Source: Methylovulum sp. (lineage in GTDB: Bacteria > Pseudomonadota > Gammaproteobacteria > Methylococcales > Methylomonadaceae). From it: DNA of 64,000 nt. The number at the start of each line of letters is the position of its first letter. The stretch's first letter is position 1. The notes under the pieces were generated by a model. That model ran no database searches, was not told where the DNA came from, and worked only from the letters and a program-made list of their open reading frames with translations. Of this stretch, positions 17,964-27,665 are shown piece by piece. The DNA lies in contig NZ_JAQTZU010000003.1 in assembly GCF_028687615.1 (NCBI RefSeq), positions 1 to 64,000 on the forward strand, given 5' to 3'. The translations under genes and the position numbers were made by a program.

Positions 17964-19331
17964 ATGTATTTTATTATTTCTACGCGGCGGCTGCGCCGCG
18001 CAACGCCAGCGTGGGCGGCGGTAACGATTGGGCTGGCACTCTTGTCGCCCGGCTTCGTTTTTCATAGTTCAACTGGCACCATGTGTGTGGCTTGGACTTC
18101 AGCACTAGCCGAAACCCAACCCGCCGACCCCATCCTGACACTCGACTTGGCGATAGCACGCGCCCTGGCGGGGAATCCTGGCCTGGCGGAAATAAAGGCA
18201 CGCGCCGAGGCGATGGCCGCCGTCCCGGCACAAGCCGGCGCCTTGCCTGACCCGACAGTCAGTTTTGAAATGTTGAACGTGCCGACTAATAGTTTCGATT
18301 TGCGTAAAGAAGACATGACCATGCTGGGCGTGGGCATTAGCCAGACCCTCCCTTTTCCTGGCAAGCTGGCTTTGCGGGAAAAGATTGCCGATCAGGAAGC
18401 CCTTGCCGTCGCCGATTCGGTTGATGAAGCACGGCTGCGGCTGGCAAGCGAGGTAAAACAGGGCTGGTGGCGGCTGTTTTATTATGACCGCGCAGTAAAT
18501 TTGCTGGATGAGGCCGAACGTTTTTATCGGCAGCTCATAGCCATCGCCCAGACCAAATATCAATTCGGCAAAGGTTCGCAACAGGATGTGCTGTTGGCAC
18601 AGCTAGAACTGTCCAATCTGAAGAACGAAAAACTGGAACTGGTCAGCCTGCGTCACCGCCAAGATGCCCGCCTCAATGCCTTACTCGACCGTACGCCGGA
18701 AACGTCCGTGCGGATTCCCGCCGAGGCTGAATTCAAACTGCCCGTTATTGCCGAATCCGCCTTACAGGACAAAGCCTTAAAAATGCGCCCGTTGTTCGCC
18801 CAGCACCGCAAAATGCTGGATGCCGCACTTTCCAAGGTCGAGCTGGCGAAACAGGATTTCTACCCGGACTTTACCGTCGGCGCGGGTTATGCGGTTCGGC
18901 AAAACACCGAGGCCGGACAGTCGCGCAGTGATTTCGCCAGTGTTCAACTGAGCATGAATGTGCCGATTTATGCCGACCGTAAACAAGCTAAAGCGGTAGC
19001 CCAACGTCAGGGTGAACTCTTGCAGGAGCAGTATTCCTTGCAGGACGAACATCATAAAATCCAATCGGAAATAGCGTCTAAAACTGCCGAGTACCAACAT
19101 GCCAAAGAAAAGCTGTTGCTGCTCGAACATGAAATCATCCCGCAAGCCCAACAAGCCGTCAATTCCCTGCTCGCTGGCTATCAAGTCAGCCAGACCAGCT
19201 TTACTGACCTGTTACGTACGCAACTGGCGTTTTTCCAATACCAAACACAATATTGGCAAGCCTTGACCAGCACTCAACAATTGTTAGCCGAACTGTCCGC
19301 CGAAGTGGGCGAGGAACTGGGCCATGACTAG
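17964..19331 (+). CDS. cusC: CusC/CzcC-like outer-membrane efflux protein
   Basis: A 455-residue TolC-family protein with two efflux repeats. An N-terminal hydrophobic stretch (~residues 15-50) acts as export signal. GALPDPTVSFEMLNVP and GVGISQTLPFPGKL are typical of the heavy-metal branch, and long coiled coils follow. It forms the channel of the copper/silver RND pump encoded directly downstream. Its stop overlaps the start of the adaptor gene by 8 bases. The chosen ATG gives a plausible though long signal. Confidence 0.85.
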   Translation: MYFIISTRRLRRATPAWAAVTIGLALLSPGFVFHSSTGTMCVAWTSALAETQPADPILTLDLAIARALAGNPGLAEIKARAEAMAAVPAQAGALPDPTVSFEMLNVPTNSFDLRKEDMTMLGVGISQTLPFPGKLALREKIADQEALAVADSVDEARLRLASEVKQGWWRLFYYDRAVNLLDEAERFYRQLIAIAQTKYQFGKGSQQDVLLAQLELSNLKNEKLELVSLRHRQDARLNALLDRTPETSVRIPAEAEFKLPVIAESALQDKALKMRPLFAQHRKMLDAALSKVELAKQDFYPDFTVGAGYAVRQNTEAGQSRSDFASVQLSMNVPIYADRKQAKAVAQRQGELLQEQYSLQDEHHKIQSEIASKTAEYQHAKEKLLLLEHEIIPQAQQAVNSLLAGYQVSQTSFTDLLRTQLAFFQYQTQYWQALTSTQQLLAELSAEVGEELGHD

Positions 19332-20757
19332 ATATTTGCAATTCCTATTGATTTTGCTACTGGGTTTGGGATTAGGGTTCTGGGTGGCGCATCTTGACGT
19401 GACAAAGACCGACAGTAACACCAGAGGTGAAAAAAAGCCCTTGTATTACCGCCATCCGATGAATCCCCAAGTCACTTCGACTACACCCACCAAAGATGAA
19501 ATGGGCATGGATTATGTGGCGGTTTTTGCAGAACCGCCAGCGACAGCCGAACCCTCGCCAAAATCCGGAAAAATCCTGTATTACCGTCATCCGATGGGTG
19601 CAGCCGACACCTCGCCCGTACCGAAAAAAGACGAAATGGGCATGGACTACCTGCCCGTTTATGAAGGCGGACAGTCGCCCCTAGGACAAATCCAGATCAG
19701 CCCGGAAAAAATCCAGAAGCTAGGTGTCACCACGGCAACCGTCAGCAAGCGTTTGTTAATCCGCAACATACGTGCACTGGGTAGCATCCAAGTCGACGAA
19801 CGTCGTGTCCACGCCGTAACGTCTAAGTTTGAAGGCTGGATACAACGTTTGACAGTTAATGCGACCGGGCAGGCTGTCAAACGCGGCCAGCCGCTGCTGG
19901 AAATTTACAGCCCTGAGCTGATGACCGCCCAGCAGGAATACCTGATTGCCCAAGAAGGGCAGCAAGCCCTGCAACAGGCCAGCACCCAAGCCCGCGACAC
20001 GGCGGCGCGGCTGGCTGAAAATGCCTTGCGACGCTTGCATTATTGGGACATTGCCACCGCACAGATACGGCGTTTACAAAGCACAGGGAAACCGCTGGAG
20101 ACACTGCCGCTGCTATCACCTGTCAATGGCGTGGTGCTGGAAAAACCAGCGGTGGAAGGGATGCGCTTTATGCCCGGCGAATTGCTGTTCCGCATCGCCG
20201 ATTTGAGTATGGTATGGCTACTCGCGGAAGTGTTTGAGCAGGATAGTGCCGGCATAAAGCCAGGGCAGACTGTGCAGGTACATATCAACGCTTACCCGGA
20301 AAAACGCTTCAACGGCAAGGTGGGCTTCATCTACCCGACCTTGGCGACGGAAACCCGCACGGTCAAAGTACGGGTTGAATTGGCTAACACTGATGGGTTA
20401 CTGAAACCCGGACTGTACGGCAGCGTGACACTGGCAACCCAGACTGGCAGCGATGCACGTCTGGCAATTCCTGATTCCGCCGTGATTGACAGCGGTATCC
20501 GGCAAGTTGTTTTGTTACAAAAAGGTGAAGGATCATTCGAGCCGCGCACAGTAAAACTGGGACAAAAAGCGGACGGCTACTACGAAGTGCTGGAGGGCTT
20601 GGCTACTGGTGATGAAGTCGTGACCCGCGCTCTGTTCCTGATCGACGCCGAAAGCAACCTCAAGTCGGCTTTGGACAGCTTTAGTAAAGAGGCGGTTACC
20701 GATGTCCAAGCCCCTGCCGAAGCGGCACCGGAACAACACCAACACGAGGGCCACTAG
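19324..20757 (+). CDS. cusB: CusB-like periplasmic adaptor with two metal-binding repeats
   Basis: A 477-residue membrane fusion protein. After an N-terminal helix come two copies of the heavy-metal-binding domain, YYRHPMNPQVTSTTPTKDEM (residues ~40-60) and YYRHPMGAADTSPVPKKDEM (~86-106), each ending GMDY. The lipoyl and barrel halves follow (RLTVNATGQAVKRGQPLLEI, LLSPVNGVVLEKPAVEGM). The C-terminus is His-rich (EQHQHEGH). It links pump and channel and hands over Cu(I)/Ag(I). Two tandem domains are a modest variation on the common single copy. Confidence 0.9.
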   Translation: MTRYLQFLLILLLGLGLGFWVAHLDVTKTDSNTRGEKKPLYYRHPMNPQVTSTTPTKDEMGMDYVAVFAEPPATAEPSPKSGKILYYRHPMGAADTSPVPKKDEMGMDYLPVYEGGQSPLGQIQISPEKIQKLGVTTATVSKRLLIRNIRALGSIQVDERRVHAVTSKFEGWIQRLTVNATGQAVKRGQPLLEIYSPELMTAQQEYLIAQEGQQALQQASTQARDTAARLAENALRRLHYWDIATAQIRRLQSTGKPLETLPLLSPVNGVVLEKPAVEGMRFMPGELLFRIADLSMVWLLAEVFEQDSAGIKPGQTVQVHINAYPEKRFNGKVGFIYPTLATETRTVKVRVELANTDGLLKPGLYGSVTLATQTGSDARLAIPDSAVIDSGIRQVVLLQKGEGSFEPRTVKLGQKADGYYEVLEGLATGDEVVTRALFLIDAESNLKSALDSFSKEAVTDVQAPAEAAPEQHQHEGH

Positions 20758-20759
20758 CC

Positions 20760-23700
20760 ATGTTGAACCCTATCATAGCCTGGTCTTTGCGTAACGTTGT
20801 TCTAGTTTTGCTGGCAACCTTCGCTGTCGTTATCGGCGGTATTTACGCGGTGTCACAAATGCCGCTGGATGCCCTGCCCGACCTCTCCGACGCACAGGTC
20901 ATCGTTTACACCGAATACCCTGGACAAGCCCCGCAAGTGGTCGAAGATCAGGTCACTTATCCGCTGACGACGGCGATGCTTAGCGTGCCTCGTTCAAAAG
21001 TCGTGCGCGGCTTTTCGTTTTTCGGGGCGTCTTTTGTTTATGTCATTTTTGAAGACGGCACCGACATTTACTGGGCGCGGTCACGGGTTTTGGAATATCT
21101 CACCTCACTAAGCGGACGCTTGCCGCGCGGTGCCGCACCACAACTGGGGCCGGATGCGACTGGCGTGGGTTGGGTTTACCAGTACGCGCTGCTGGCGAAA
21201 AACCATAGCTTGGCAGAATTGCGCACCTTGCAAGACTGGTTCATCCGCTACCAATTGACCAAAGCCAAGGGCGTGTCCGAGGTCGCCAGTATCGGCGGTT
21301 TTGTCCAGCAATACCAGGTCACCGTCGATCCGCATAAACTACAGGCTTACGGCATTTCCTTACGCACGGTCAGCGACGCTATCCGCAACGGCAACCGCGA
21401 TGTCGGCGGACGGACGATTGAACTGGCGGAAACCGAGTACATGGTGCGTGGGCACGGCTATCTGCGTGGCCGGGCTGATTTGGAACGGCTGGTCCTGAAA
21501 GCCGAAAACGGCATCCCGGTGTTGGTGCGGGATGTGGCGCGGGTGGAACTGGTGCCTGATGAACGGCGCGGCATCACCGAGTGGAACGGCGAAGGCGAAG
21601 CGGTTTCGGGTATCGCGCTGGCTCGCTACGGTCAGAACGCGCTGGATGTCATCAGCCATGTGAAAGACCGTTTGCGCGAAATCACCGCCGGATTGCCCAA
21701 TGGCGTCAGTGTGCAAACGGTGTACGACCGTTCCGAGCTGATCCATCGCGCCATCGACAATTTGCGCCATACCTTGCTGGAAGAAAGCGTCGTGGTCGCC
21801 GCCGTTTGCGTGATCTTCCTGCTGCATGTACGCAGTGCCTTGGTGGCGATTTTGATGCTGCCGGTCGGCGTGTTGATCGCCTTCATCGTCATGCAGGCGT
21901 TGGGGATGAACTCCAACATCATGAGCCTGGGCGGTATCGCCATTGCCATCGGCGCGATGGTCGATGCCGCCATTGTCATGATCGAGAATGCCCATAAGCA
22001 TCTGGAGCGCGATGCAGGTCGGTTGCCGCGAGCCGAGATATTGCTCAATGCCTGTCAGGAAGTCGGCCCGCCGCTGTTTTTCAGCTTGCTCATTATCACG
22101 GTATCTTTTTTGCCGGTGTTTGCGCTGGAAGCCCAGGAAGGGCGGCTGTTCCATCCGCTGGCTTTCACCAAGACTTTTGCCATGGCGGGGGCGGCGCTGT
22201 TGTCGGTGACGCTGGTGCCGGTGTTGATGTCGCTATTCGTGCGCGGAAAAATCCCGTCCGAACAGCAAAATCCGATCAACCGGGTGTTGATCTGGATGTA
22301 CCGCCCTATTATTGCAGCGGTCATGCGCTACAAAAAGCTGACGTTAGTAAGTGCACTACTGATACTGGGTGCAAGTTGGTATCCGGTCTCACAATTAGGT
22401 GGGGAATTCATGCCGACGCTGAATGAAGGCACGTTGCTGTTCATGCCGCAGACCTTACCGGGGTTGTCTTCAACCAAAGCCGCCGAATTGCTGCAAACCC
22501 AAGACCGTATTATCAAGACCTTTCCCGAAGTCGAATCGGTGTTTGGCAAAGCCGGACGGGCGTTGACCGCCACCGACCCGGCACCGCTGGAAATGTCGGA
22601 AACCTTGGTCAACCTTAAGCCTGAATCTACCTGGCGGCCCGGCATGACGGTTGACAAGCTCATTGCCGAAATGGATCAGGCCTTGCAAATCCCCGGTGTC
22701 AGCAACGCCTGGACGATGCCGATCAAAAACCGCATCGACATGCTCGCAACGGGTATCCGCACGCCTATCGGCATCAAGCTGTTCGGCAAAGATTTGGCGG
22801 AAATGGAACGGCTGGCACAACAGATCGAACAGGCCGTCAAGAATGTCCCCGGCACGACGAGCGCTTATGCCGAACGCATCACGGGCGGATTTTACCTGAA
22901 CATCACGCCGGATTATGAAGCGTTGGCGCGTTATGGTTTGCAGGTGGGGGATGTGCAGGACATCATCGCCACCGCCATCGGCGGTGAAACCGTCAGCACG
23001 ATGGTGGAAGGCCGCGAACGTTTTGCCATCAGCGTCCGTTATCCGCGTGAACTGCGCGACAGCCCGCAGGCCATCGCCGAACATATCCTCGTGCCAACGC
23101 CTGGCGGGGCGATGATCCCGTTAGGGCAATTGGCGGCGTTAAGTCTGGATAAGGGGCCGCCGGGTATCCGTACCGAAAACGCCTTGCTGTCGGTTTATGT
23201 TTATGTCGACATGCGCGGACGCGACATCGGCAGTTATGTGCAGGATGCCAAGCAAATTGTCGGAAAAGCGGTCAAATTTCCTGCGGGCTATTACATCACC
23301 TGGAGCGGGCAGTTCGAGTACATGGAACGGGCGAAACAGCGTTTGCAAATGGTGGTGCCGCTCACCTTGGTCATCATTTTCCTCTTGTTGTACCTCAATT
23401 TCGGGCGGTTGACCGAAACCCTGATCGTCATGCTGTCAGTGCCGTTCGCCTTGGTCGGCGGGGTCTGGCTGTTGTGGTTTTTGGATTACAACGTCAGTGT
23501 GGCGGTCGGTGTCGGCTTCATCGCCCTGGCTGGGGTCGCCGCCGAAACGGGTGTGGTGATGTTGATTTATCTGGATCATGCTTATCGGGAAAAACAGCAG
23601 CAATGCCTGGCGGAAGGGCGGGCGTTCACCGAGGGCGACCTTTACTCGGCACTGATGACGGGGGCGGCGGAACGGCTGCGGCCTAAAATCATGACCGTCA

Positions 23701-23882
23701 CCGCGATCATGGCAGGGCTATTGCCAATATTGTGGGGTACAGGCACCGGCTCGGAAGTCATGCGCCGCATCGCCGCGCCGATGGTCGGGGGCATGGTGTC
23801 GTCCACATTGCTGACCTTGATCGTCATTCCGGCGCTTTACGCGCTGTGCAAGCAATATTCCATCAACAAACCATCACAATGA
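20760..23882 (+). CDS. cusA: CusA-like heavy-metal RND pump
   Basis: A 1040-residue inner-membrane RND transporter. Its proton-relay motifs match the monovalent-metal branch: GAMVDAAIVMIENAHKHLE in TM4 and GVAAETGVVMLIYLDHA in the second half. Met residues in PAPLEMSETLVNLKP and NRIDMLATGIRTPIGIK correspond to the Cu/Ag-binding Met positions of E. coli CusA. It exports Cu(I) or Ag(I) with CusB and CusC. It starts 2 bp after cusB. A 17-codon frame (MKEVKLNDTLQSEKQCS) overlaps its stop and may be only a leader. Confidence 0.92.
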   Translation: MLNPIIAWSLRNVVLVLLATFAVVIGGIYAVSQMPLDALPDLSDAQVIVYTEYPGQAPQVVEDQVTYPLTTAMLSVPRSKVVRGFSFFGASFVYVIFEDGTDIYWARSRVLEYLTSLSGRLPRGAAPQLGPDATGVGWVYQYALLAKNHSLAELRTLQDWFIRYQLTKAKGVSEVASIGGFVQQYQVTVDPHKLQAYGISLRTVSDAIRNGNRDVGGRTIELAETEYMVRGHGYLRGRADLERLVLKAENGIPVLVRDVARVELVPDERRGITEWNGEGEAVSGIALARYGQNALDVISHVKDRLREITAGLPNGVSVQTVYDRSELIHRAIDNLRHTLLEESVVVAAVCVIFLLHVRSALVAILMLPVGVLIAFIVMQALGMNSNIMSLGGIAIAIGAMVDAAIVMIENAHKHLERDAGRLPRAEILLNACQEVGPPLFFSLLIITVSFLPVFALEAQEGRLFHPLAFTKTFAMAGAALLSVTLVPVLMSLFVRGKIPSEQQNPINRVLIWMYRPIIAAVMRYKKLTLVSALLILGASWYPVSQLGGEFMPTLNEGTLLFMPQTLPGLSSTKAAELLQTQDRIIKTFPEVESVFGKAGRALTATDPAPLEMSETLVNLKPESTWRPGMTVDKLIAEMDQALQIPGVSNAWTMPIKNRIDMLATGIRTPIGIKLFGKDLAEMERLAQQIEQAVKNVPGTTSAYAERITGGFYLNITPDYEALARYGLQVGDVQDIIATAIGGETVSTMVEGRERFAISVRYPRELRDSPQAIAEHILVPTPGGAMIPLGQLAALSLDKGPPGIRTENALLSVYVYVDMRGRDIGSYVQDAKQIVGKAVKFPAGYYITWSGQFEYMERAKQRLQMVVPLTLVIIFLLLYLNFGRLTETLIVMLSVPFALVGGVWLLWFLDYNVSVAVGVGFIALAGVAAETGVVMLIYLDHAYREKQQQCLAEGRAFTEGDLYSALMTGAAERLRPKIMTVTAIMAGLLPILWGTGTGSEVMRRIAAPMVGGMVSSTLLTLIVIPALYALCKQYSINKPSQ

Positions 23883-23958
23883 AGGAGGTAAAACTGAACG
23901 ATACTTTACAATCTGAAAAACAATGTTCTTAACTATTGAATTATTTTGGAGAAAAACC

Positions 23959-24297
23959 ATGAAAACCACACGCTTGATCGCCCTGCTTTTAACGCTTGGT
24001 TTACTGACCGCTTGCGCCGAGATGAACCCGCATCCGATGGATATGAGCCAAGCCGTGCAAAGCGCATCATCCAAAGCCGATCATGAGGCATTGGCGAAAC
24101 ACTATGAAGAAGCGGCAGCCGAAATGCAGCTTAAGGTGGATGAACACAAGAAATTGCTTAGCCAGTACGAGTCAAAAGGCTATCTCTACGGCAGGCAGGC
24201 GGAAGACTTTAAAGTGCATTGCCAAAGGTTGGTTAATATTTATGAGAACGCTGTCCAAGAAAACTTGAGCATGGCAAAACTGCATCGTCAGATGTAA
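23959..24297 (+). CDS. small lipoprotein following cusA
   Basis: 112 residues from the ATG at 23959, which has a TTGGAGAAA ribosome site. The signal MKTTRLIALLLTLGLLTAC ends in a lipobox Cys at 19. The mature part is helical and charged (DHEALAKHYEEAAAEMQLKVDEHKKLL), with Met and His in MNPHPMDM. It is the last gene before a strong terminator, so it belongs to the copper efflux operon. The family is not one I can name. A periplasmic metal-handling role is a guess. Confidence 0.75.
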   Translation: MKTTRLIALLLTLGLLTACAEMNPHPMDMSQAVQSASSKADHEALAKHYEEAAAEMQLKVDEHKKLLSQYESKGYLYGRQAEDFKVHCQRLVNIYENAVQENLSMAKLHRQM

Positions 24298-24314
24298 ATA
24301 CATCACGTAAGCGT

Positions 24315-24348
24315 AGGGGATGAAAGCCTTTTCATCCCCTCGTTTTTT
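24315..24348 (+). terminator. Rho-independent terminator of the cus operon
   Basis: Stem AGGGGATGAAA pairs with TTTCATCCCCT around a short loop and is followed by CGTTTTTT. It sits 18 bp after the lipoprotein stop codon. Confidence 0.85.
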
Positions 24349-24709
24349 ATCAAAAAATTGAAAAAAATTGTTACAATCCAACCTGAGTGGCTATGTTTTG
24401 GTCAGTTAAGCAATCGCTCTAATCATAGACTATTACTCAATGTCCAAGTTTTTCATAAAGCCCGCTATGAATAGGGTCACTGCCATTAAGTTAATGGTTT
24501 TATGTTTCTCTATGATAGGGACGGCTATTGTCTTAAGGTCATGGTAAATTAATCCGTCCATGGTTCGACAAGCCGAGTGGTCTGAGGACAGGCGAACGGT
24601 TAATCCTGCTTGGCTTTAGCAATTACAATGCGGGGTTTATGAAAAACTTGATGACTGATTATTAAAATATCCACTGACTGAATTATTGCCATCCCTATTT
24701 GGAACCTCT
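24349..24709. other. gene-free stretch
   Basis: No convincing gene. A 35-codon frame (24440-24547, MSKFFIKPAMNRVTAIKLM...) is hydrophobic but has no ribosome site. Bases 24558-24600 (GTTCGACAAGCC ... GGCGAACGG) look like a degraded palindromic repeat. Confidence 0.4.
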
Positions 24710-25753
24710 GTGAAAAATCTTCCCGCAGCGCGTGGCGCATTATTGGCACTGTTGGCGGCACTCTTATTCGGAGCCAGCACGCCACTGGTGCAACGGGCCG
24801 GTATTGGCGTGGGGGCTTGGATGACGGCCGCCATGCTGTATTCGGGGGCGGCGATGACGGGGTTATTGCTCCGTTCCGGAGCTACCCAAGAGGCGGCCTT
24901 ACGGCGGCGCCATTGGCCACGCCTTTTGCTCATGGCCTTATGCGGCGCAGTGATTGGCCCGGCGGCACTTGCCTGGGGGCTGCAACACACGGGCGGCATG
25001 GGCGCATCACTGATGCTGACGTTGGAAGCGGTGTTTACCGTGTTGCTGTCTTGCGTATTTTATCGGGAACACATCGACCGCCGTGTGGGGCTGGCAATAG
25101 CCTTGCTGACGCTAGGGGGTGGCCTGTTGGTGTTCGACCAGGCAGGGAACGGGAGCCCACAGGTCATCGGTATGCTGGCTGTCATGGGGGCAACCGTCTC
25201 ATGGGGCATGGACAACACCTTGTCACGGGCGTTAGCCGACCTTGATCCGGGACGGGTGGTTTTAGCCAAGGCCGCAGTGGGCGCGGCCTGCTCATTTGTG
25301 GCGGCGGCGGTGTCTGGCGAAACGGACTTGCCTTTGTCTGCCGGTGCGGGGCTTTTTCTGGTCGGGGCGACCGGTTATGGCCTTAGCTTACGTTTCTATT
25401 TGCTGGCGCAACGGATGCTCGGTGCCGCCCGTACCGGTTCCGTGTTCGCCACGGCCCCCTTTATCGGTGCGGTAATCGCATTCGGCTTAGGCGAACGGGT
25501 GCTAAGCCCCTGGTTGCTGGGAGGGGCGGCGCTGATGGTGACGGGGGTCATGCTGCATATCCTTGAACGGCATGAACATAAGCACAGGCATGACGCGTTA
25601 GGGCATGAACACGCCCATGCCCATGATGACGGGCACCATACCCACATCCACGCCACGATGCCAGTAGGGACACACAACCACCGACATACCCATCAGCCAG
25701 TGTCGCATAGCCATGCGCACACGCCTGACTTGCACCATACCCATAAGCACTAG
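24710..25753 (+). CDS. EamA-family exporter with His-rich metal-binding tail
   Basis: About 347 residues from a GTG at 24710 (a TTG 24 bases upstream is possible). Ten hydrophobic helices form two EamA repeats (LLALLAALLFGASTPLVQRA opens the first). After the last helix comes a ~60-residue cytoplasmic tail with about 25 His residues (HEHKHRHDALGHEHAHAHDD and further HxH runs). The family normally moves organic metabolites. The tail and the neighbouring cus, mer and CDF genes point to metal transport or metal-controlled transport. Confidence 0.8.
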   Translation: MKNLPAARGALLALLAALLFGASTPLVQRAGIGVGAWMTAAMLYSGAAMTGLLLRSGATQEAALRRRHWPRLLLMALCGAVIGPAALAWGLQHTGGMGASLMLTLEAVFTVLLSCVFYREHIDRRVGLAIALLTLGGGLLVFDQAGNGSPQVIGMLAVMGATVSWGMDNTLSRALADLDPGRVVLAKAAVGAACSFVAAAVSGETDLPLSAGAGLFLVGATGYGLSLRFYLLAQRMLGAARTGSVFATAPFIGAVIAFGLGERVLSPWLLGGAALMVTGVMLHILERHEHKHRHDALGHEHAHAHDDGHHTHIHATMPVGTHNHRHTHQPVSHSHAHTPDLHHTHKH

Positions 25754-25990
25754 CCGGAATGGGAGACTGTTATTTGGTGCCGTGATGTATCCTGAGGTCG
25801 GGCACGTATTCTTGTCGAATATTCCCAAATATTATCCGAAAGCCGCCACAGACAATGATTAACTATAAATGGTAACGGCCAATTGGCTTCCGCTCTATTT
25901 ATCAAGTGGCTGCAAAAAAACGATGGCTGGGTCGGCTATATCATTTTATCTAACAGGCTGTAATTGATTGGCAATGAGGCAGATATTCCC

Positions 25991-26398
25991 CTATGCCGAT
26001 GTCCCCATCAGGGTAATGATGATCGGACAGGATACCCGTCCGCTGTCGTTGGCACAGGTTTCGACCAGATTGGACAAGGCCGTTTCCATGGTGCGTAAGC
26101 TTTCAATACGCCCACGAATTAAAGCCAGCTTTCTGAGGGCGATTTCTTGTGCTTCCCGGCAATGTTGCCCGTCCTCAAGGCCCAACAACTCCAAAATTTC
26201 ATCGAGCGAAAAGCCGACTTTCTGGCCTTGTTTAATGAACCGCACCCGTTGTACGTCGCGTTCGCTGTACTGTCGAATGCCCTTGGGCGGCTTCACGGGT
26301 TCCACGAGCAGGCCGCGCCGCTGATAAAAACGGATCGTTTCGACATTGACCCCGGCTTTTTTCGCCAGTGCGCCAATCGTGAAGCTTTTTTGTGTCAT
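25991..26398 (-). CDS. merR: mercury-responsive regulator MerR
   Basis: A 135-residue MerR protein. The N-terminal winged helix (FTIGALAKKAGVNVETIRFY) is followed by a dimerisation helix. Cys80, Cys115 and Cys124 (QHC, ETCANDSGRVSC) match the three Hg(II) ligands of MerR. It twists the divergent mer promoter when mercury binds. The merT gene lies on the other side of a well-formed mer operator. Confidence 0.9.
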   Translation of the reverse strand: MTQKSFTIGALAKKAGVNVETIRFYQRRGLLVEPVKPPKGIRQYSERDVQRVRFIKQGQKVGFSLDEILELLGLEDGQHCREAQEIALRKLALIRGRIESLRTMETALSNLVETCANDSGRVSCPIIITLMGTSA

Positions 26399-26403
26399 GG
26401 GGC

Positions 26404-26435
26404 TTGCCTCCGTATATAGGTACGGTGCTTATAAT
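26404..26435 (+). promoter_or_regulatory. mer operator/promoter
   Basis: A -35 TTGCCT and a -10 TATAAT are separated by 19-20 bp, longer than normal, as in all MerR-controlled promoters. Between them lies the dyad CCGTA-N6-TACGG (26410-26425), the MerR half-sites. Confidence 0.8.
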
Positions 26436-26465
26436 AGACGAACCGTTAAAAAAGAGGTATCCGTG

Positions 26466-26804
26466 ATGAATTCAAAACAAACCCTGGTGGCGGGCGTTCT
26501 TGCCGGAATAGGCGCGAGCCTGTGTTGTGTCGCCCCTTTGGTGTTGCTGGGTCTGGGCATTGGCGGGGCTTGGGTGGCCAATCTGGCTGCCTTCGAACCC
26601 ATGCGCCCGGTGTTCACAGGTCTGGCATTGCTGTTCATTGCCCTGTCGTTCCGTAAGCTCTATCTGACAACCCGGACCTGCGAACCCGGCAAACCCTGTG
26701 CCGAGGATAACGTCACCCGTCAGCAGCGCTTCATTTTCTGGGGGGTGACCCTCCCTTTATTGGGGTTGCTGGCGTTCCCCTGGTTCGCCCCGCTGTTCTA
26801 TTGA
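26466..26804 (+). CDS. merT: mercuric ion transporter MerT
   Basis: 112 residues from the ATG at 26466. Three membrane helices; the first holds the vicinal pair Cys20-Cys21 (SLCCVAPLVLLGLG) that accepts Hg(II), and the cytoplasmic loop has a second pair (RTCEPGKPCAED). The family imports Hg(II) for reduction by MerA. No merA follows in this window, so import here would need another cytoplasmic sink. Confidence 0.9.
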   Translation: MNSKQTLVAGVLAGIGASLCCVAPLVLLGLGIGGAWVANLAAFEPMRPVFTGLALLFIALSFRKLYLTTRTCEPGKPCAEDNVTRQQRFIFWGVTLPLLGLLAFPWFAPLFY

Positions 26805-26825
26805 GGATCTATTGAAGAAAAAACG

Positions 26826-27116
26826 ATGAAAACTAAAATTCTGTTGTCCTTTTTGACGCTTGCCGTTATCTCCGGCCCGGTTTTGGGAGCGTCACGCACC
26901 ATCACGCTAGCTGTACACAACATGACTTGCGCCGTCTGCCCGATCACGGTCAAAAAAGCCCTTGAACACGTTTCCGGTGTACAACAGGTATCAGTTGATT
27001 ATGCAAACAAAGCTGTAACCGTCCAATTCGACGATACCAAGACCACGACGGATAAATTATCCGAAGCGACTACGGAGGCGGGTTATCCGTCTACCCTGAA
27101 CGGGACGGGAAAATGA
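26826..27116 (+). CDS. merP: periplasmic mercury-binding protein MerP
   Basis: A 96-residue protein with a signal peptide (cut after VLGA) and a heavy-metal-associated domain: HNMTCAVCPIT with Cys35 and Cys38. It passes Hg(II) to MerT. It starts 21 bp after merT and its stop overlaps the start of the next gene as ATGA, so the three form one operon. Confidence 0.92.
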   Translation: MKTKILLSFLTLAVISGPVLGASRTITLAVHNMTCAVCPITVKKALEHVSGVQQVSVDYANKAVTVQFDDTKTTTDKLSEATTEAGYPSTLNGTGK

Positions 27117-27328
27117 ATGATGTGGTTCTGGACTCCATCATCACTTGCCCGCACTGCGGCCATGCCGAAACGGAAACCATGCCAACCGATGCCTGCCTGT
27201 TTTTCTATGATTGCAGATTTTGCGGAGCCCTGCTTAAACCCCATAAAGGGGATTGCTGCGTATTTTGCTCTTACGGCACGGTTAAATGCCCGCCTATCCA
27301 ACAATATAAACCCTGTTGCGCCGGATAG
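27113..27328 (+). CDS. GDCC-type small cysteine-rich protein
   Basis: A 71-residue protein with eleven Cys: CPHCGH, a CRFC pair, GDCCVFCSYGTVKCPPIQ and a final CC. The GDCCxxCSYGxxxCPPxQ signature marks a family often found in mer operons, but its function is not established. Translation is coupled to merP (ATGA). It could bind Hg(II) or another soft metal in the cytoplasm. In an operon lacking merA it is the only candidate here for receiving mercury from MerT. Confidence 0.8.
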   Translation: MNDVVLDSIITCPHCGHAETETMPTDACLFFYDCRFCGALLKPHKGDCCVFCSYGTVKCPPIQQYKPCCAG

Positions 27329-27665
27329 GATAAGCCTTTCGGGCAAACCACTAAGGACGGGATCATATGTTGTCGGTCTTCCGTTTAAGAATTATCTAAT
27401 TCAAAAATGAATTTGATGGGCCGGAATGGCGCTATCGGTCAATGAAGCCTACACCCCTCCATAATCACTGACGGTTGCTTTCGGATAATTTTACCTGGCC
27501 GGCTTGTAATGACTGGGGTGGCTGTTTTGACGGGGATGCTCGGCGGGGAATTCAAGTACAGGCCAAAACAAATCAGGACGGGTGCTGCGGCCATATCTGG
27601 CATAAAGTGATTGGGGATGGCAAGTCGTGCCTATCTGCGACCCTGCGGGTTACAAGTCAATACGC
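27329..27665. other. gene-free stretch after the mer operon
   Basis: No gene I can support. A short hydrophobic frame around 27508-27608 (VMTGVAVLTGMLGGEF...) may be a relic of a membrane protein. No merA-like sequence is visible. Confidence 0.4.

Noticed and set aside
21360..22154. A 264-codon antisense frame inside cusA
   Set aside because: The plus strand has a full, conserved RND protein; the antisense frame shows no family and comes from codon bias.
27329..27665. Possible merA remnant after merP
   Set aside because: I found no flavin-binding or redox-Cys motif in any frame.
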